NCBI RefSeq assembly: GCF_964019385.1
Contig: NC_088654.1
Coordinates: 18,812,169-18,876,168 of the forward strand
Direction of reading: 5' to 3'
Length of the DNA: 64,000 nt
DNA from: Sycon ciliatum
Taxonomy: Eukaryota; Porifera; Calcarea; Leucosolenida; Sycettidae
Shown here: positions 9,478 through 20,628 of the stretch, in pieces
Layout of the letters: every line of letters starts with the position of its first letter
Position numbering within the stretch: the first letter of the stretch is position 1
Notes under the pieces: generated by a model
What the model saw: the letters and a program-made list of their open reading frames with translations, nothing else
Told to the model about the DNA's origin: nothing
The model's database searches: none
Position numbers and translations under genes: made by a program

Positions 9478-12400
9478 TCAAAAACGATCCGGGGCTCTGA
9501 CTACGCGCCCAGAACGCGTCATCTCCTGCTGCCGTGGTGGTGGTAACGGTGCTGGCGGTTCATATGCTGGCTGCTGAGGGACGATAGCAGGTTGAGCGGT
9601 ATCGGCAAGCCCAGGAGCCACGTCCTGTGACGATACTTCTAATGGCACTAACCTTTGGATCGGCCTCAACAGGGTACTGGTACTCAACTTAACCTTGGCA
9701 ACACGACGCTTGCCATCTCGACCAGGGAATAACTCGATGATCCGTCCCAAACGCCAGAACTGTTTGCGCTTGGTATCATCGAGAACAAAGACAACATCAC
9801 CCACAGCTAAAGGGCGCGACATGGTCTGTTGGTGTTTGTTCAGCTGACTGAGGTACTCCACCTCCCAACGATTCTTGACATGCTCCAGTGTCCGACTGAG
9901 GTAACGCAATCTCGATGACATCTGCGCAGCGTCCAGGGTACCTGCTGGCTTCTCTGACGACATCCAGATGTCACCCATCATCATTGCAGGGGTTACTGGT
10001 GGCTCATCCAGGCTATCAGACACATACGTTAGCGGACGACTATTCACCACTGCTTCAACCTCATACAAGAGGGTCTCAAGCTCCTGGACCTTCAGAAACG
10101 CTGTTCCCATTACCTTTTTTAAGGCACTCTTCACTGTACCAACCATTCGCTCATAGAAGCCTCCATGCCATGGTGCAGCTGGAGGATTGAACATCCATGG
10201 CACACTCAGTTTGTCAGATGCCGCCTTGAACGTTGTAGCGTTGTCAGACCTGATCCGAGACGGCAAACTACGTCTCGCGACAAACTTCCGAAATGCCATC
10301 AAGAATGACTCGGTACTTAAACTATCGACCACCTCCAAGTGAACTGCTCTGGTGGTGGCACACACAAACAATGCTATCCATACCTTCGGAGATGACTCAC
10401 CACGGCGCACGTACAGCGGACCAGCATAGTCGATGCCGGTAGTTGCGAACGGCCTCTCGTGAACAACTCGGTCTTCTGGCAGCGGCGGGCAGACTTCTGA
10501 GGCAGCCTTAGCCTTGTAGCGGCGGCATGTAACACATCGCTGAGTAATGTTGCGTAGCGCTCGTCGACCACCGATAATCCAGAATTTCTGACGGATGAAC
10601 GACAAGACTCCTTCTACACCTTGGTGCATCCTTTCAACATGCTTTTTCTCCAACAGCAACTCGGTCAGATGATGTTTGCCTAACAGGACTGGGTGCTTGG
10701 CTCCATACGCCAACTCGCTGTGCTGAAGTCGTCCCCCGGCTCTGAGCACTCCATGCTCATCCAGAAACGGTGCAAGCTGATACACCTTCGACCCGGGCTT
10801 CACTGGTTGACCTTGCTTGATCAGCTCAAGATCCTCAGCGAAACATGCGGCTTGAACGATGCGGTACAATACGTTGTCTGCTGCAAAATAGAGTTCAGCA
10901 CGAGGCTCAGTGTGCTTCCACTGCAACATCCGAGTCACCATGCCCTGTGCCCTCGACCATTTACTGAATCGGAGCCACCATTCCTTATCAGATTCTCGAC
11001 TACAGGTGGTGGCTGACACTCGTACTTCTACACTGGACTCATCTGTAGCTGCGGTTGAGGATGCGGTGGGCCAGTCATTGGGCTCCGTGATCCAGGTTGG
11101 TCCGCCCCTCCAGAACGGACTACGGATCTGCTGTGCACTACTCCCACGCGACGGTAAATCTGCTGGGTTGTGAAGGCCCGGGCAATGGTTCCACACAATG
11201 CCGACCTTCTTCGATATCTCTTGGACTTGACTGACGCGGTTAGCCACAAATGTTTTCCATTTGTACGATGGATTACTGATCCAATGAACGGTAGTGAGAC
11301 TTTCAGTCCAGCCATAGACTTGCGTGACGGTCACACGCAGCTCCTTCACCACAAACTCAGCGTAGCGAGCCGCTAGACATACTGCTTGTAACTCAAGGCG
11401 GGCTAACGTGGGCGGAGACACAGGTGCCACTTTGGCCTTGGCAAATACCAAGTGCGACTGTCCATTGACGACTGCATACAAACAACATCCAAACGCTTTC
11501 TCACTGGCATCGGCGAAGGCATGAAGCGCAATCGGCGTCTCAAGAGTGCAACAAATCCAACGTGGTATGTCAATGCTCACCACTTCGGCCAACTCTCCCC
11601 ACCATTGCGCACATGCGGCTGCGATGCCGTCAGGCAACTTATCATCCCAGTCGCCTCCGACTTTCCAGGCTTGCTGTAGCAGTATCTTTCCCGGCACAAC
11701 TGCCGGTGCTGCTAGACCTAGCGGATCAAACACTGATGCAACACACTTGAGGAGGGATCGCCGGGTCCAAACAGACGGCCTATCGGACTCGCCTAGCGCT
11801 GCTATGCTGAGCAAGTCATCACTGGTTTTCCATTTCAGACCGAGAACTTTATCTCCGGCCTCTGGATCGCACGGGATTTCGTTGCCTCGCCACTTGCGTA
11901 ACTCCATGCCAGCATCCGTAAGCACACGCACGCTGAACTCTTGCATCTCCTTAGCTTCCGAGGCATTTGAGACACTAGAGACCAAATCGTCAACGTAGAA
12001 ACTCGTGAGCAAGAGATCAATACGATCTCGCTCTTTGGGTGCAGACAACGCCCGTAGCTCCTTCAAGTGATGCTGAATCACCGCAGTAAGCATGTACGGC
12101 GAGCAGTTGACGCCAAATGGCAGTTTCGTTAGCCTCCAGGTTAACAGTTCATCGCTGTCGCTTCGACCGGGCCACAAGAAACGCAAGTACGGACGGTCTT
12201 CGGGATTAACCGCGACCATGAAGAAAGCCTTGCGGATGTCCGCTTGCAGCGCGCTCTTATATTCACGGAACCGTAATAGCATACCTGCGAGACTCGGCAA
12301 TAGCGACGGTCCAGGGTCAACCATGTCGTTCAACGACTTGCCATCTGGAGCCGTCGCCGAGGCATTGAACACCACTCTTAACTTCGTGGTTGCAGCGTGC

Positions 12401-14394
12401 TCGCGGAACACACCATGATGCGGTACATAGTACCCGGCATCGCTCTCACATGGCTCCAGCTCAATTGCTCCAAGCTCGCGGTACTCCCTGATCAGCACAT
12501 CATCATAGAGCGCACGCTTCCCATTCCTCTTCAGCTTTTCAAGAAGCCGCGTTGCGATGACTCTAGCTTGAGCAAAGTTATCCGTTGGCCGACGCTCATT
12601 TCGCCACAAGAGACCCACTTGGTACCCGCTGCCCTGGCGACATAGCGGGAAAGATGGCAGGTGCTGATGTTGTTCTGGAGGTTCATCCAACTGCCATAGT
12701 TTGTCGATGTGGGCTGTGACACATGACACGGTTACCGGCTGACTGTTTCGACTTGGTGCAGACGCTGGACCAGATAATACATTACCTATCTCTGTGTTCC
12801 ACACCGTCTCACCATTAACTTCCTTCTTGCTGTGCAGTACCGCGTTGATATAGTCTGCACCAATCAGCATATGTATTTCGTCTGATGTCCCTTGTTGAGG
12901 CTTGTCACTCAGCTCTACTCCCCAACTGTGCCACTGCGCAATGGTCTGCGGACTTGCGCACTTCAGGTCCAGCTCAAGCGTTGGTTTCACGAAGGCGCGT
13001 ACCCGAATGCTAGCGGAGCTACCCTGGATCGTGATGGCGTACTTATCCATGCGCTGTTGGGTTGGTTCCGCGCCGAACGGCTTCACCTCTACATTTTCAA
13101 CCCCAACGTGTTCTGCATCGATTGCTGACACCAAAGCTGCAGTCACGAATGACGCCTCAGCACCCGAGTCCAGGAACACGCGAACCTTCGCGTTTCGAGT
13201 TCTTCCCTCAACTCGTGCCACTCCGGTCATCAGCCGCACACTTGGCGAGTGTAGACAGCACGACCCAACATTCTTCTCCGTAACTATCTCAGTCGGTTTC
13301 TCCCGGCTGTAACCTGCTCTTTCCAACACATCATGTATTAGCAGGTGGTGTTTCCTCTGGCATTTCGTGCATCTCGAGCCTGACCGACATTCTCTGGCCA
13401 TATGGCCATACTTAAGGCAGTTCCAGCAGAGTCTCTCTCGCTGCAGAAAACCCTTTCTCCCTTCCAGTGGCAGCGACTTTAGCTGCTTCTCTGCATCTGC
13501 GACCGATATCGCCATGCACTGTGCCGACGCCGTGGGCCTTGGCACGGATCGTTCTACTGGCTTCCTGGCAGTATCACCCTGTCGTCCGTGCGCGACCTGG
13601 TAAGACGCGCCGTGCTCCTGTACCTGGCGCAGTGACATCCCGTAGCACTGCCGTTCGACCAGGTACGTCTTCATCTCAGGTCCGCATTGCTCCAAGATTA
13701 CCTGCTTTGCCATTGCTTGCAGCACCGGGGACATTTTTCCTATATCGGCGCTATACTTGGTGTCCACCTCGCCATCTTCTGTCATAGCGAGTGTGGCCCA
13801 CACCTCTACCTCTCGGCAAACACGGACAACGTATTGATGAAACGACTCATCTGACCGCTGCTTGCCTGTCAGCAATGTCTTCCACGCTTTATCCGGAGTC
13901 TTTCCGAGCGAGGCAAGCAACTCTCGTTTTGCTTCCTCGTAATTATTGCATCCAATACATATCCTCTCCGCTTTGCTACCCGCTAGCGCGATGCGCAGTC
14001 GCAGCAGCCATTCGCTTTCTTCGAACTCGTTCTTGGAACAGATGTCTTCGAACAGGTCAAGATAACGCTCCAATGGCTGCGTTCCATCATATGAGGGGAT
14101 TTTCATCACCGGTTGACGCCCACCGCTGTGACTGGGAGATTCCTCTGTACCTCCCATCGTGGCTTTACCCTCACCCTCCTGCGCATTGGCGATGCGCTCG
14201 TTAATCTCCTTTAGTGTTTTGGCAAACTCGGTGCGGAGCGCCTCCTCTCGCCGTCTGGCACTGCGCTCCTCACGCTCCGCGTACTGTTGGAGCCTCTGCT
14301 CAACATGTACCTTCAACAACTCGCCTTCTAATCCTAACCGCTCTCCATTGTCGATAAAGCTGGCTTCCAAATTGTTCCATAGTTCCTCTGCCAT
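9478..14394 (-). CDS. BEL retrotransposon Gag-Pol polyprotein
   Basis: The element encodes a single frame of about 1638 residues from the Met at 14394 (MAEELWNNLEASF), the first Met after the LTR. The frame formally opens at 14475 inside the LTR, and the residue numbers here count from that point. A Gag region with a charged coiled segment (about 50-100) is followed by CCHC-type knuckles (LCWNCLKYGHMAREC near 349, then CTKCQRKHH), the aspartic protease motif VFLDSGAEASF (near 435), reverse transcriptase (ADIRKAFF, then SFYVDDLVSS near 826), RNase H (LHAFADASEKAFG near 982), the integrase zinc region (CVTCRRYK near 1315), and the DDE core (GIDYAGP near 1346, SDNATTF near 1408, HGGFYERMVG near 1438). 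Fused Gag-Pol and the motif order fit BEL/Pao. No frameshift or stop is seen. Confidence 0.95.
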   Translation of the reverse strand: MAEELWNNLEASFIDNGERLGLEGELLKVHVEQRLQQYAEREERSARRREEALRTEFAKTLKEINERIANAQEGEGKATMGGTEESPSHSGGRQPVMKIPSYDGTQPLERYLDLFEDICSKNEFEESEWLLRLRIALAGSKAERICIGCNNYEEAKRELLASLGKTPDKAWKTLLTGKQRSDESFHQYVVRVCREVEVWATLAMTEDGEVDTKYSADIGKMSPVLQAMAKQVILEQCGPEMKTYLVERQCYGMSLRQVQEHGASYQVAHGRQGDTARKPVERSVPRPTASAQCMAISVADAEKQLKSLPLEGRKGFLQRERLCWNCLKYGHMARECRSGSRCTKCQRKHHLLIHDVLERAGYSREKPTEIVTEKNVGSCCLHSPSVRLMTGVARVEGRTRNAKVRVFLDSGAEASFVTAALVSAIDAEHVGVENVEVKPFGAEPTQQRMDKYAITIQGSSASIRVRAFVKPTLELDLKCASPQTIAQWHSWGVELSDKPQQGTSDEIHMLIGADYINAVLHSKKEVNGETVWNTEIGNVLSGPASAPSRNSQPVTVSCVTAHIDKLWQLDEPPEQHQHLPSFPLCRQGSGYQVGLLWRNERRPTDNFAQARVIATRLLEKLKRNGKRALYDDVLIREYRELGAIELEPCESDAGYYVPHHGVFREHAATTKLRVVFNASATAPDGKSLNDMVDPGPSLLPSLAGMLLRFREYKSALQADIRKAFFMVAVNPEDRPYLRFLWPGRSDSDELLTWRLTKLPFGVNCSPYMLTAVIQHHLKELRALSAPKERDRIDLLLTSFYVDDLVSSVSNASEAKEMQEFSVRVLTDAGMELRKWRGNEIPCDPEAGDKVLGLKWKTSDDLLSIAALGESDRPSVWTRRSLLKCVASVFDPLGLAAPAVVPGKILLQQAWKVGGDWDDKLPDGIAAACAQWWGELAEVVSIDIPRWICCTLETPIALHAFADASEKAFGCCLYAVVNGQSHLVFAKAKVAPVSPPTLARLELQAVCLAARYAEFVVKELRVTVTQVYGWTESLTTVHWISNPSYKWKTFVANRVSQVQEISKKVGIVWNHCPGLHNPADLPSRGSSAQQIRSPFWRGGPTWITEPNDWPTASSTAATDESSVEVRVSATTCSRESDKEWWLRFSKWSRAQGMVTRMLQWKHTEPRAELYFAADNVLYRIVQAACFAEDLELIKQGQPVKPGSKVYQLAPFLDEHGVLRAGGRLQHSELAYGAKHPVLLGKHHLTELLLEKKHVERMHQGVEGVLSFIRQKFWIIGGRRALRNITQRCVTCRRYKAKAASEVCPPLPEDRVVHERPFATTGIDYAGPLYVRRGESSPKVWIALFVCATTRAVHLEVVDSLSTESFLMAFRKFVARRSLPSRIRSDNATTFKAASDKLSVPWMFNPPAAPWHGGFYERMVGTVKSALKKVMGTAFLKVQELETLLYEVEAVVNSRPLTYVSDSLDEPPVTPAMMMGDIWMSSEKPAGTLDAAQMSSRLRYLSRTLEHVKNRWEVEYLSQLNKHQQTMSRPLAVGDVVFVLDDTKRKQFWRLGRIIELFPGRDGKRRVAKVKLSTSTLLRPIQRLVPLEVSSQDVAPGLADTAQPAIVPQQPAYEPPAPLPPPRQQEMTRSGRVVRAPDRF

Positions 14395-14404
14395 GCTCGC
14401 TTCT

Positions 14405-14424
14405 ATCCTGGCGTGGTCGCCAAA
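14405..14424 (-). promoter_or_regulatory. BEL primer-binding region
   Basis: Directly 3' of the 5' LTR the element reads TTTGGCGACCACGCCAGGAT, in the place and style (TGGCGACC...) of BEL primer-binding sites. The priming tRNA is not identified. Confidence 0.6.
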
Positions 14425-14763
14425 TGTTGTGAACCCTCTAAGATTCTCTAAATTGTCAGGATCGTACGACCACACGGCACGAGGACAACTCTTTCCTTTA
14501 CACAGTATATTTCACTCCATCGAATAATTAACAATGAACACTAATAACACCAGCTATTTATAGCATGCAGAAACAGCGTACATGCAAAACATAAGCATAT
14601 AAAACTGGACATAACAGCGTATACAGCAAAACGCACACAACGCATATAGCGTATGCCATGCAGCAACATCAGCGGTACGGCGGAGTCGAAATACAACATT
14701 TCAACGAATACAATGCCATAAGCGCGAAGGCCTTTCCCAATTGAGAACTGGTGGTTTACAACA
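14425..14763 (-). repeat. BEL 5' LTR
   Basis: 339 bp, starting TGTTGTAAAC and ending GTTCACAACA in element orientation, identical by eye to the copy at 9091. It should carry the element's promoter and the R region. Confidence 0.92.
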
Positions 14764-15165
14764 CACATTGCCATTGGTACTTCTTGGTATTTGCTCTTTT
14801 GTATTGCAAATATTTCCATAGCAACATGATGCCAACATCGCACCTTTAAAAACTCTTTTCACATACCTGCTTTGTGAGAATTCATAAATAGCACGGAACA
14901 CCGTTTTCAACCCAAATGTTTCACCATTACCATTAATAGGTAGCATAATTCGTGTTGTCTAGCATCCAAATTAGCATCTTTCTGAGTTGTCAGCTAGCAT
15001 CCCAAAAAGCATCTTGGCAACATTTAGCTAGCATCTGCCGCTGGGGCCTATGCAGCACAACTCGTTCTCATGTGTTTCTTCTCTTTTTTGCATATCTTTT
15101 TTAAGAACGGGTTTCCTCCTGATATCCACCATGGTAATACTAACATCAAGAGTACATAAAACTGG

Positions 15166-15982
15166 TTATTATTATTATTTATTGCAACATCTCAAGACTC
15201 GGCGGAAACACCGGCCAATATTACGAGAGTGGGTGATTGCCAACCACGGCGATAAATAGAAATAAGGGGAGGGAAAAAGAAAGAGTAGCAAAACGAACAA
15301 CAACAACAACTCCGTAAAGAAAGATAATGTCAAATAAAAACAGTGAAAAACACAGAGACGCAAAGGACATGTGGATAATGAGCTATGCATGTCGTAGTAA
15401 ATAAGGGGCGGCACGGATCTTAAACAGGCGGAGTGAGGTCAGGTCCTTAACTTCTCTGGGTAGAGTGAGCCAAACAGAATAAGCAATAAAGAGAGGGGAG
15501 CGCAAAAGAGTGGATGAGTTACACTTAGGGAGTAAGAGTGAGTTTCTAGTTCTTAGAGAAGAGAACCAATTAAAACACATGAGATGAGGTGGGCACAACT
15601 CAAGCTTAATAGAATGGACAAGAGAAGCCAGGTGTGCACTGCGTCCATGTGATAACGGGGTTGTGTGAGCGATTTTATAAAGGGCGGATGATGAGAGCAT
15701 GCGGGGTTGACGGAGGAGAATTTTAAGGATTTTCTTGTGATGTATTTCAAGCTTTGCAGCAGCGGAAGAGGATAACCCAACCCAAGACGTATCTGCATAA
15801 TGAAATATTGGGCGAAGGTAGGCGAAATAAAAAAGAAGCTTGCAAGAAAGTGGGAGGTAGGAGCAGTGGGGGGAGAGAATTCCTAAGGATTTACTTGATT
15901 TTTTACAGATATATTCGATGTGAGGTACCCAAGAGAGTGCAGAGTCAATCACAATGCCAAGGTGTTTGTGAGAAGACACTAT
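15166..15982 (-). mobile_element. CR1-like LINE fragment (RT C-terminus)
   Basis: An uninterrupted minus-strand frame of about 198 residues begins KHLGIVIDSALSWVPHIEYI, the conserved 'LG..ID..L.W..HI' segment downstream of the LINE RT palm, and ends near VWLTLPREVKDLTSLRLFK. The 3' end is an (AAT)n tract at 15166-15181. It is 5'-truncated with no endonuclease or catalytic YADD visible, so dead on its own. The frame is intact and fairly young. Confidence 0.82.
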
Positions 15983-16059
15983 GCACGCTTGCTAACATGA
16001 GCCTGCACATTATGGGTCACGTGTGTAATGAGCTGGCTTATATTCGGACGTTAACGTAA

Positions 16060-16554
16060 TTGGTCGCGCCAAAATGGGGCGTGCAAGAGATGAGACGAGC
16101 TGTAGTGACACCGTGTCACATTAGGTCGCGCTGTACTGGGGGTGCTAATATGAACACGCGCCGTTTATGGTTGCGCTGTTTTGGGTGTAAATCGTCAATC
16201 TGCCTCTGAAGCTGTCGCAATATCTCTCACCAGCTCCACCGCCTAGTACATGTACTGTACTATAAGACATGATCGCTTCTCCAGTGGCTGCTCTCCATTG
16301 CAACTTGAGGCAGGACTGTGGCAGAATAGCAGGTGCATCAAATCTTTCTGTAACAGTTTCACCTGCTCCCTCACATATCACCTGTCCCCTATCACTTCTA
16401 TTCTACCCCTTTCACTCTCCACTCTTCATGCACGCCTTCTCTCTTGCACCACTAACACCAGCCCTGCACGTTCACAACTACAGTACGTATTATCTAGCAC
16501 CACTATCCCTTATCTAGGCTATTTTACTCGTGGACATTATCTTATCCTTGAATA
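16060..16554. other. No gene recognised
   Basis: Short open frames only. The sequence around 16370-16450 is C/T-rich. Nothing resembles a known exon or element. Confidence 0.5.
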
Positions 16555-17508
16555 CAGGGGCGGATCCAGGAATTTTTCAGGGGGGGTTCAAATTTTTTCG
16601 AGTGCACAGAATTAAATTCGCTTCAAACTGTTTTCGGTTCGTTCACTACACCGGGAGTCGCAAAATCTTTATTGTTACGGTAGCCCTTGCATTGCTTGGC
16701 CAATAAGACAAGGGTAATGCGTTTACATGGTTTAGAGCCTTACAAAGTACAAAGCTGCAGCACAGGCAGAAACTAAGGCCGTGACTGCAGCATTTTCCGA
16801 ACTGACGGAAGGCGAAGTTCTCTGACTGTCCTCCGGCTGGGACTGCGTGTCGTCACATTCGCGTCGTACACGGCCGAACGAAGCCAAGCTCAATGGCAAC
16901 TGATCGGCCGCTCGCCTCTTTGGCAGACGTCGCGACATGGCAAACCACACGACAAACACAAACATCTTCGAACTGCGACGGAGGAAACCTACAGTCCAGC
17001 CAGCGCGAAATAAAACAAAACGACAAGGAAGGTAAGGAGGACAAGTGGCAGTTTCTCCACCTTTTGCTCCACCGCGACATGGCAAACTACACGACAAACA
17101 CAAACATTATCCTCGTACTGCGACGGAGGAAACCTACAGTCCAGCCAGCGCGAAATAAAACAAAACGACAAGGAAGGAGGACAAGTGGCAGTTTTTCCAC
17201 CTTTTGCTCCACCACTTGAACTATCGATCGTTTCGAGTCACATGATCCGCTTACAGACCCTTCGATTCGAACGGTACGCGTACAACAGTCCCGACCACTT
17301 GCACTGCATGCATGCAGTGACCTAGTACCTGCACTGTACTGCCTGTACTGTAGTCAGTGACTACTGCATGCAGTAGTGAAGTCTACTGGCTACGCTACAC
17401 TTCGCTGGCTGCGCAAGTAGATATCACAAAAAATCGACTGGACCCATGGTCGAAATTATTTTAGGGGGTTCGTCCGAACCCCCTGAACCCCCCCTGTATC
17501 CGCCCCTG
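16555..17508. mobile_element. TIR element, CAGGGGCGGAT type, ~954 bp
   Basis: CAGGGGCGGATCCAGGAATT at the left is answered at the right by ...CCCTGTATCCGCCCCTG, with GGGGTTC sub-terminal repeats. GAATA is repeated on both flanks. Inside, a ~140-bp segment (GACATGGCAAAC...TTTTGCTCCACC) is tandemly duplicated at about 16935-17075 and 17077-17213. A 123-residue frame on the minus strand (16732-17103) has no recognisable transposase features. This TIR type occurs in hAT-like elements, but the flank duplication is not a clean 8 bp. Confidence 0.7.
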
Positions 17509-18470
17509 GAATACATGTACCAAGTAAACCTGTCACACATTCCCCCTCATCAACTAGGTAGTGAGAGGTGACCTAATATTGCTGGTGATCATTGGGATTC
17601 TGGAAGCTTTTCAGGGCGAGTGGTATTCCTGCCAGGAGATCGGAGCGGACGGCTTCACTGGTCCGAGTACGAGGATCCCGAAATTCTCTATACGCCGTGA
17701 GGCATATGGTCAGAACAGTTTTGTCTAGACAAGCTGACGCGAAGTCGGGGTGATGTGTAACGCATGTCAAAGGGCTGCCAATGCTAACAGCTGCAGCGCT
17801 CTCTCGATAGCAAAGGTAATCGACTGCCGGATGCCCTCTGCATCACCCCACATTTCTGGCAGGAACATCAATCGTTATTTCCTTGTCGACCAGTAAAGTC
17901 GTCCGCTCCAACTTCCTGGCCGGCCCTCATCAGGCTGCGCTTCTATCAGGGGCACCTCAGACAGGAGGTCCTTTAGGTTCCTTAGAGTATGGTTGCAGTT
18001 GTGAAGCTTGGGAATGTTGACCAAACATCGTTCTATCACCGGAACACTAAAAAAACTAAGATCTTCAAATGCAGAAAATACTAAGCACACGTGACGTCAT
18101 CAAAACTAGGCGTCAAAAGAGGAGACAAGCTTGGCCCTCCCTGGCTTCATAAATCATATATCGACTTTTTGGGTCTAGGTTTTGCGATTCCCCATTCCTT
18201 GGGAGCCATATAAGGCCCCCATGAAGAGAACGCACCACCGAAAAAATTCCTGGAGTGCCCCTGAAGGCCGCCTTGGTCCAGGCCAAAGCGTAGAAGAAAA
18301 AAACTAATTACTTAAACAGCAGTGAGCATGTTGTCTGAAACAATCCACTGAGAAGGTTGATTTGCAATGTCAAGTCTCCGGACGAAGCCGGACGGGTTCA
18401 GATGCACGATTTTCGGAACTGGACCTAGCCAGCTTCATGCATGACACCGTTGTCGTTGCTGGTAATGCCA
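17509..18470. other. Intergenic DNA without a recognised gene
   Basis: Only short frames. Two minus-strand frames (17573-17770, 17875-18090) have ordinary composition but no motif I recognise and no splice context that supports them. Confidence 0.45.
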
Positions 18471-18477
18471 ATTTTGC

Positions 18478-19053
18478 ATGCGAAATGGTGTTATGATGCC
18501 AGCATTATGCCACCTGGAAAAGAGGGACTATAATGCCAGCGATAATGCTAGCATTACCCGCCCATGCCTAACCAATGCACGACGTCCCAATAAGCTGATA
18601 TTGACAAACCATGGACAGCGCTGTTCAAATCTCTTTTTCCATGAATACAACGCCCTCTGGAATTGTCTGCCCCCTGAGATCACCTCCTTAACCAGTTTAA
18701 GCGAATTTAAGCAAGAACTGCACAAACAGTTCTACGAGCATTGGTTTCACTGCAGTGGAATTTCGTTGAATATGTAGCGTCACATCGTATTCGTTAGAAG
18801 CTTATCTCTGGCACATTTTTCATCATTTACATGTATTATCCCAGTTCTGCACGCTTACAATCATAATAATTATGCTCAAGCGCACAGCTCTGCCCTAGAC
18901 TATGTCTTTTTCTCTTTCTTTGCTCACCTATTGCTCATCACTTCTTTTACAGATTTGGTATTATGGAAAGTTTGGAAACCCCCTCGATAGGCGAAAGCCT
19001 TTGGGGAATCCTTAAACAATAAAAATTACAAAATTAATAATAATAATAATTCG
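18478..19053 (+). mobile_element. LINE 3'-end fragment with (AAT)n tail
   Basis: The plus frame ending at 18777 reads ...NALWNCLPPEITSLTSLSEF, the C-terminal 'WN.LP.EI...S...FK' block of CR1/RTE-type LINE proteins. About 270 bp of 3' UTR follow, ending GGGGAATCCTTAAACAAT and an (AAT)n tail. The same 3' UTR (CTTTGCTCACCTATTGCTCA to GGGGAATCC) recurs at 54246-54390. Confidence 0.75.
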
Positions 19054-19065
19054 CGGGATTCGCGT

Positions 19066-19432
19066 TGGCATCGCTTGAATGTTCAGAAACACACAAACTA
19101 GCCTTCGCTTCCGCAGGCCACCACTATGCCTATGCCTTGCACACCTTAGTGGCGAATGCAGACCTCACAAGTGAGTCAGGGGAGAGTAGGTGAGTCTCTC
19201 AACCAATCGGGCGTGTAACGGCCCATAACCCTGTAAACTGCATCCTTGTTACCCTCACTCCGAGCTGTGAGTACCCAGTTGACCGTGGGTGTCGGCGCAG
19301 TTCACCACGCATAAAAAGTCTTCACTCACGTAAAAAGTCTTTACACGCTCCCTGCTACCAGCGCGGGTCTCGAACTCGGGACCTCATGATTCGCAGGCAG
19401 GCCTGCAAACCAATCGGCCATATGCGTTGGTC
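19066..19432 (-). mobile_element. SINE-3 (tRNA-derived)
   Basis: On the minus strand the head GCATATGGCCGATTGGTTTG (A-box-like) is followed by GAGGTCCCGAGTTCGAGACC (B box) near 19370-19385, with a body of about 300 bp. The head fits a tRNA ancestor but lacks paired acceptor stems, so it is not a functional tRNA gene. Confidence 0.65.
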
Positions 19433-19946
19433 AAAATTACAAATTACAAATTACATGTACATGACTGTGCCTGATCGAGTAGTACTATTTACCATGTTTA
19501 CGGACCTGACTACATTGCTACATTATAGCGGACAAGGTTGTAAAACTAAAAGTGTTGCGTGTCCACCAAGTCATGGACCGGTATACCGGTACAATGCATT
19601 CCAGCTAGCTGGACGCATTTCAGACACGATGAGGGTTGGATCTCATGACTGCAGCCGATTGTTGCCAAAAAAGGGATTTCCCGATATTATCCACTATGAA
19701 ACTCTATATATTATTATGATGAGCAAAAGCTACAGTCCCCACGGAACAAAGAATGTCGATTGTTACTGGACGTGTGTTACTGGACGTGTTACTGGACGTG
19801 TTACTGGTCGTGTGAAACAACTTGTTTTGTAGTCAACTAGTCCATCACAATGTCATGCATGAGGAGTACTGTAGGAGTTTGGCTTTCGGCTTGTACAATT
19901 CGTTTTCGCAAAGCTTCCCTTTCTTTACTTATCTTTGATATTTATG

Positions 19947-20113
19947 ACCCACCCAAGTTGGGTGGTGTGCTGCTTTGCTGCTTCGAATTGTAGTTAGACC
20001 GCTTTGTCAAATATCGTACTGGTCTCGTCATCGTCCAGTAACAATCGACATTCTTTGTTCCGTGGGGACTGTAGCTTTTGCTCGTTTTCGTTGCGCTTGC
20101 CTTCCCCTCTTTG
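19947..20113 (+). repeat. ~165-bp direct repeat, copy 1, flanking the palindrome
   Basis: GACCCACCCAAGTTGGGTGG to CTTGCCTTCC, repeated in the same orientation at 20629-20795 with a few substitutions (for example CGTGGGG versus CGTTGGG). It starts with its own short palindrome, CCACCCAAGTTGGGTGG. Confidence 0.85.
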
Positions 20114-20628
20114 GTCTTTTCCATAACCTTGAACCTTCCAAGTTGGAAGGCTGTCGGTTAGCGCTACGGAGATGTGTTGAAGCTAGGTGTCAGGACGTCG
20201 AATGTTTCAGTACTCTGTCAGTTTTGTGCCTAGTTATTGCACTTTCTGACTGTATATAGTATCATGTTACAGTGATGGAGAGTTACTCTTAACTCGTATC
20301 CATATGTCTTTTTCTCTTCCACATTTATTTATGGCTCAACATCCAAGTTTCAAATAATAATAATAATAATAATTTGAAACTCGGGTATTGAGCCAATAAT
20401 AAAATGTAGAAAGGAAAAGGACATATGGAAACGAGTTAAGAGTACCTCTCCACCACTGTAACTAGATACTATATACAGTCAGAAAGTGCAACAACTAGGC
20501 ACAAAACTGACAGAGTACTGAGACATTCGACGTCCTGACACCTAGCTTCAACACATCTCCGTAGCGCTAACCGACAGCCTTCCAACTTGGAAGGTTCAAG
20601 GTTATGGAAAGACCAAAGAGGGGAAGGT
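20099..20628. mobile_element. ~530-bp palindrome with (AAT)n centre
   Basis: Arms of about 255 bp (20099-20355 and 20376-20628) are near-complementary over their whole length, from CCTTCCCCTCTTTGGTC to TTGAAACT, around an (AAT)n loop. Parts of the arm recur singly at 8680, 22525, 24860, 59790 and 60280, so it is a transposon family present here as a head-to-head pair or foldback element. Direct repeats lie on both sides. Confidence 0.85.

Larger units (their letters stand above)
9091..14763 (-). mobile_element. Intact BEL/Pao LTR retrotransposon
   Basis: This is a complete element of 5673 bp. Two 339-bp LTRs (9091-9429 and 14425-14763), read side by side, show no difference. Each has TGTTGTGAAC and GTTTACAACA termini, and the flanking CACAT duplication (9086-9090, 14764-14768) is the 5-bp size typical of BEL. 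Between them lies one uninterrupted Gag-Pol frame, with a primer-binding region next to the 5' LTR and a purine-rich tract next to the 3' LTR. Identical LTRs and an unbroken frame indicate a recent insertion that may still be competent. It sits within a MITE about 1.4 kb upstream of the first exon found for the discoidin gene, in the same orientation. Confidence 0.95.
8847..15048. mobile_element. TIR element (TA target) split by the BEL insertion
   Basis: GGCCCCAGCGGCAAATGCTAGC at 8847 is matched, inverted with one difference, by the sequence ending ...CTGCCGCTGGGGCC at 15048. Both ends are flanked by TA. Without the BEL insertion it is about 520 bp with no coding capacity, so a MITE. Repeated GCTAGCAT motifs sit at both ends. 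The TA flank suggests a Tc1/mariner-like mobiliser; this is inference. Confidence 0.7.

Noticed and set aside
14395..14475. N-terminal 27 residues of the BEL frame
   Set aside because: Partly inside the LTR and across the primer-binding region; the first Met after it is more plausible.
16732..17103. 123-residue frame inside the TIR element
   Set aside because: No transposase motif, and it spans a tandem duplication; likely chance.
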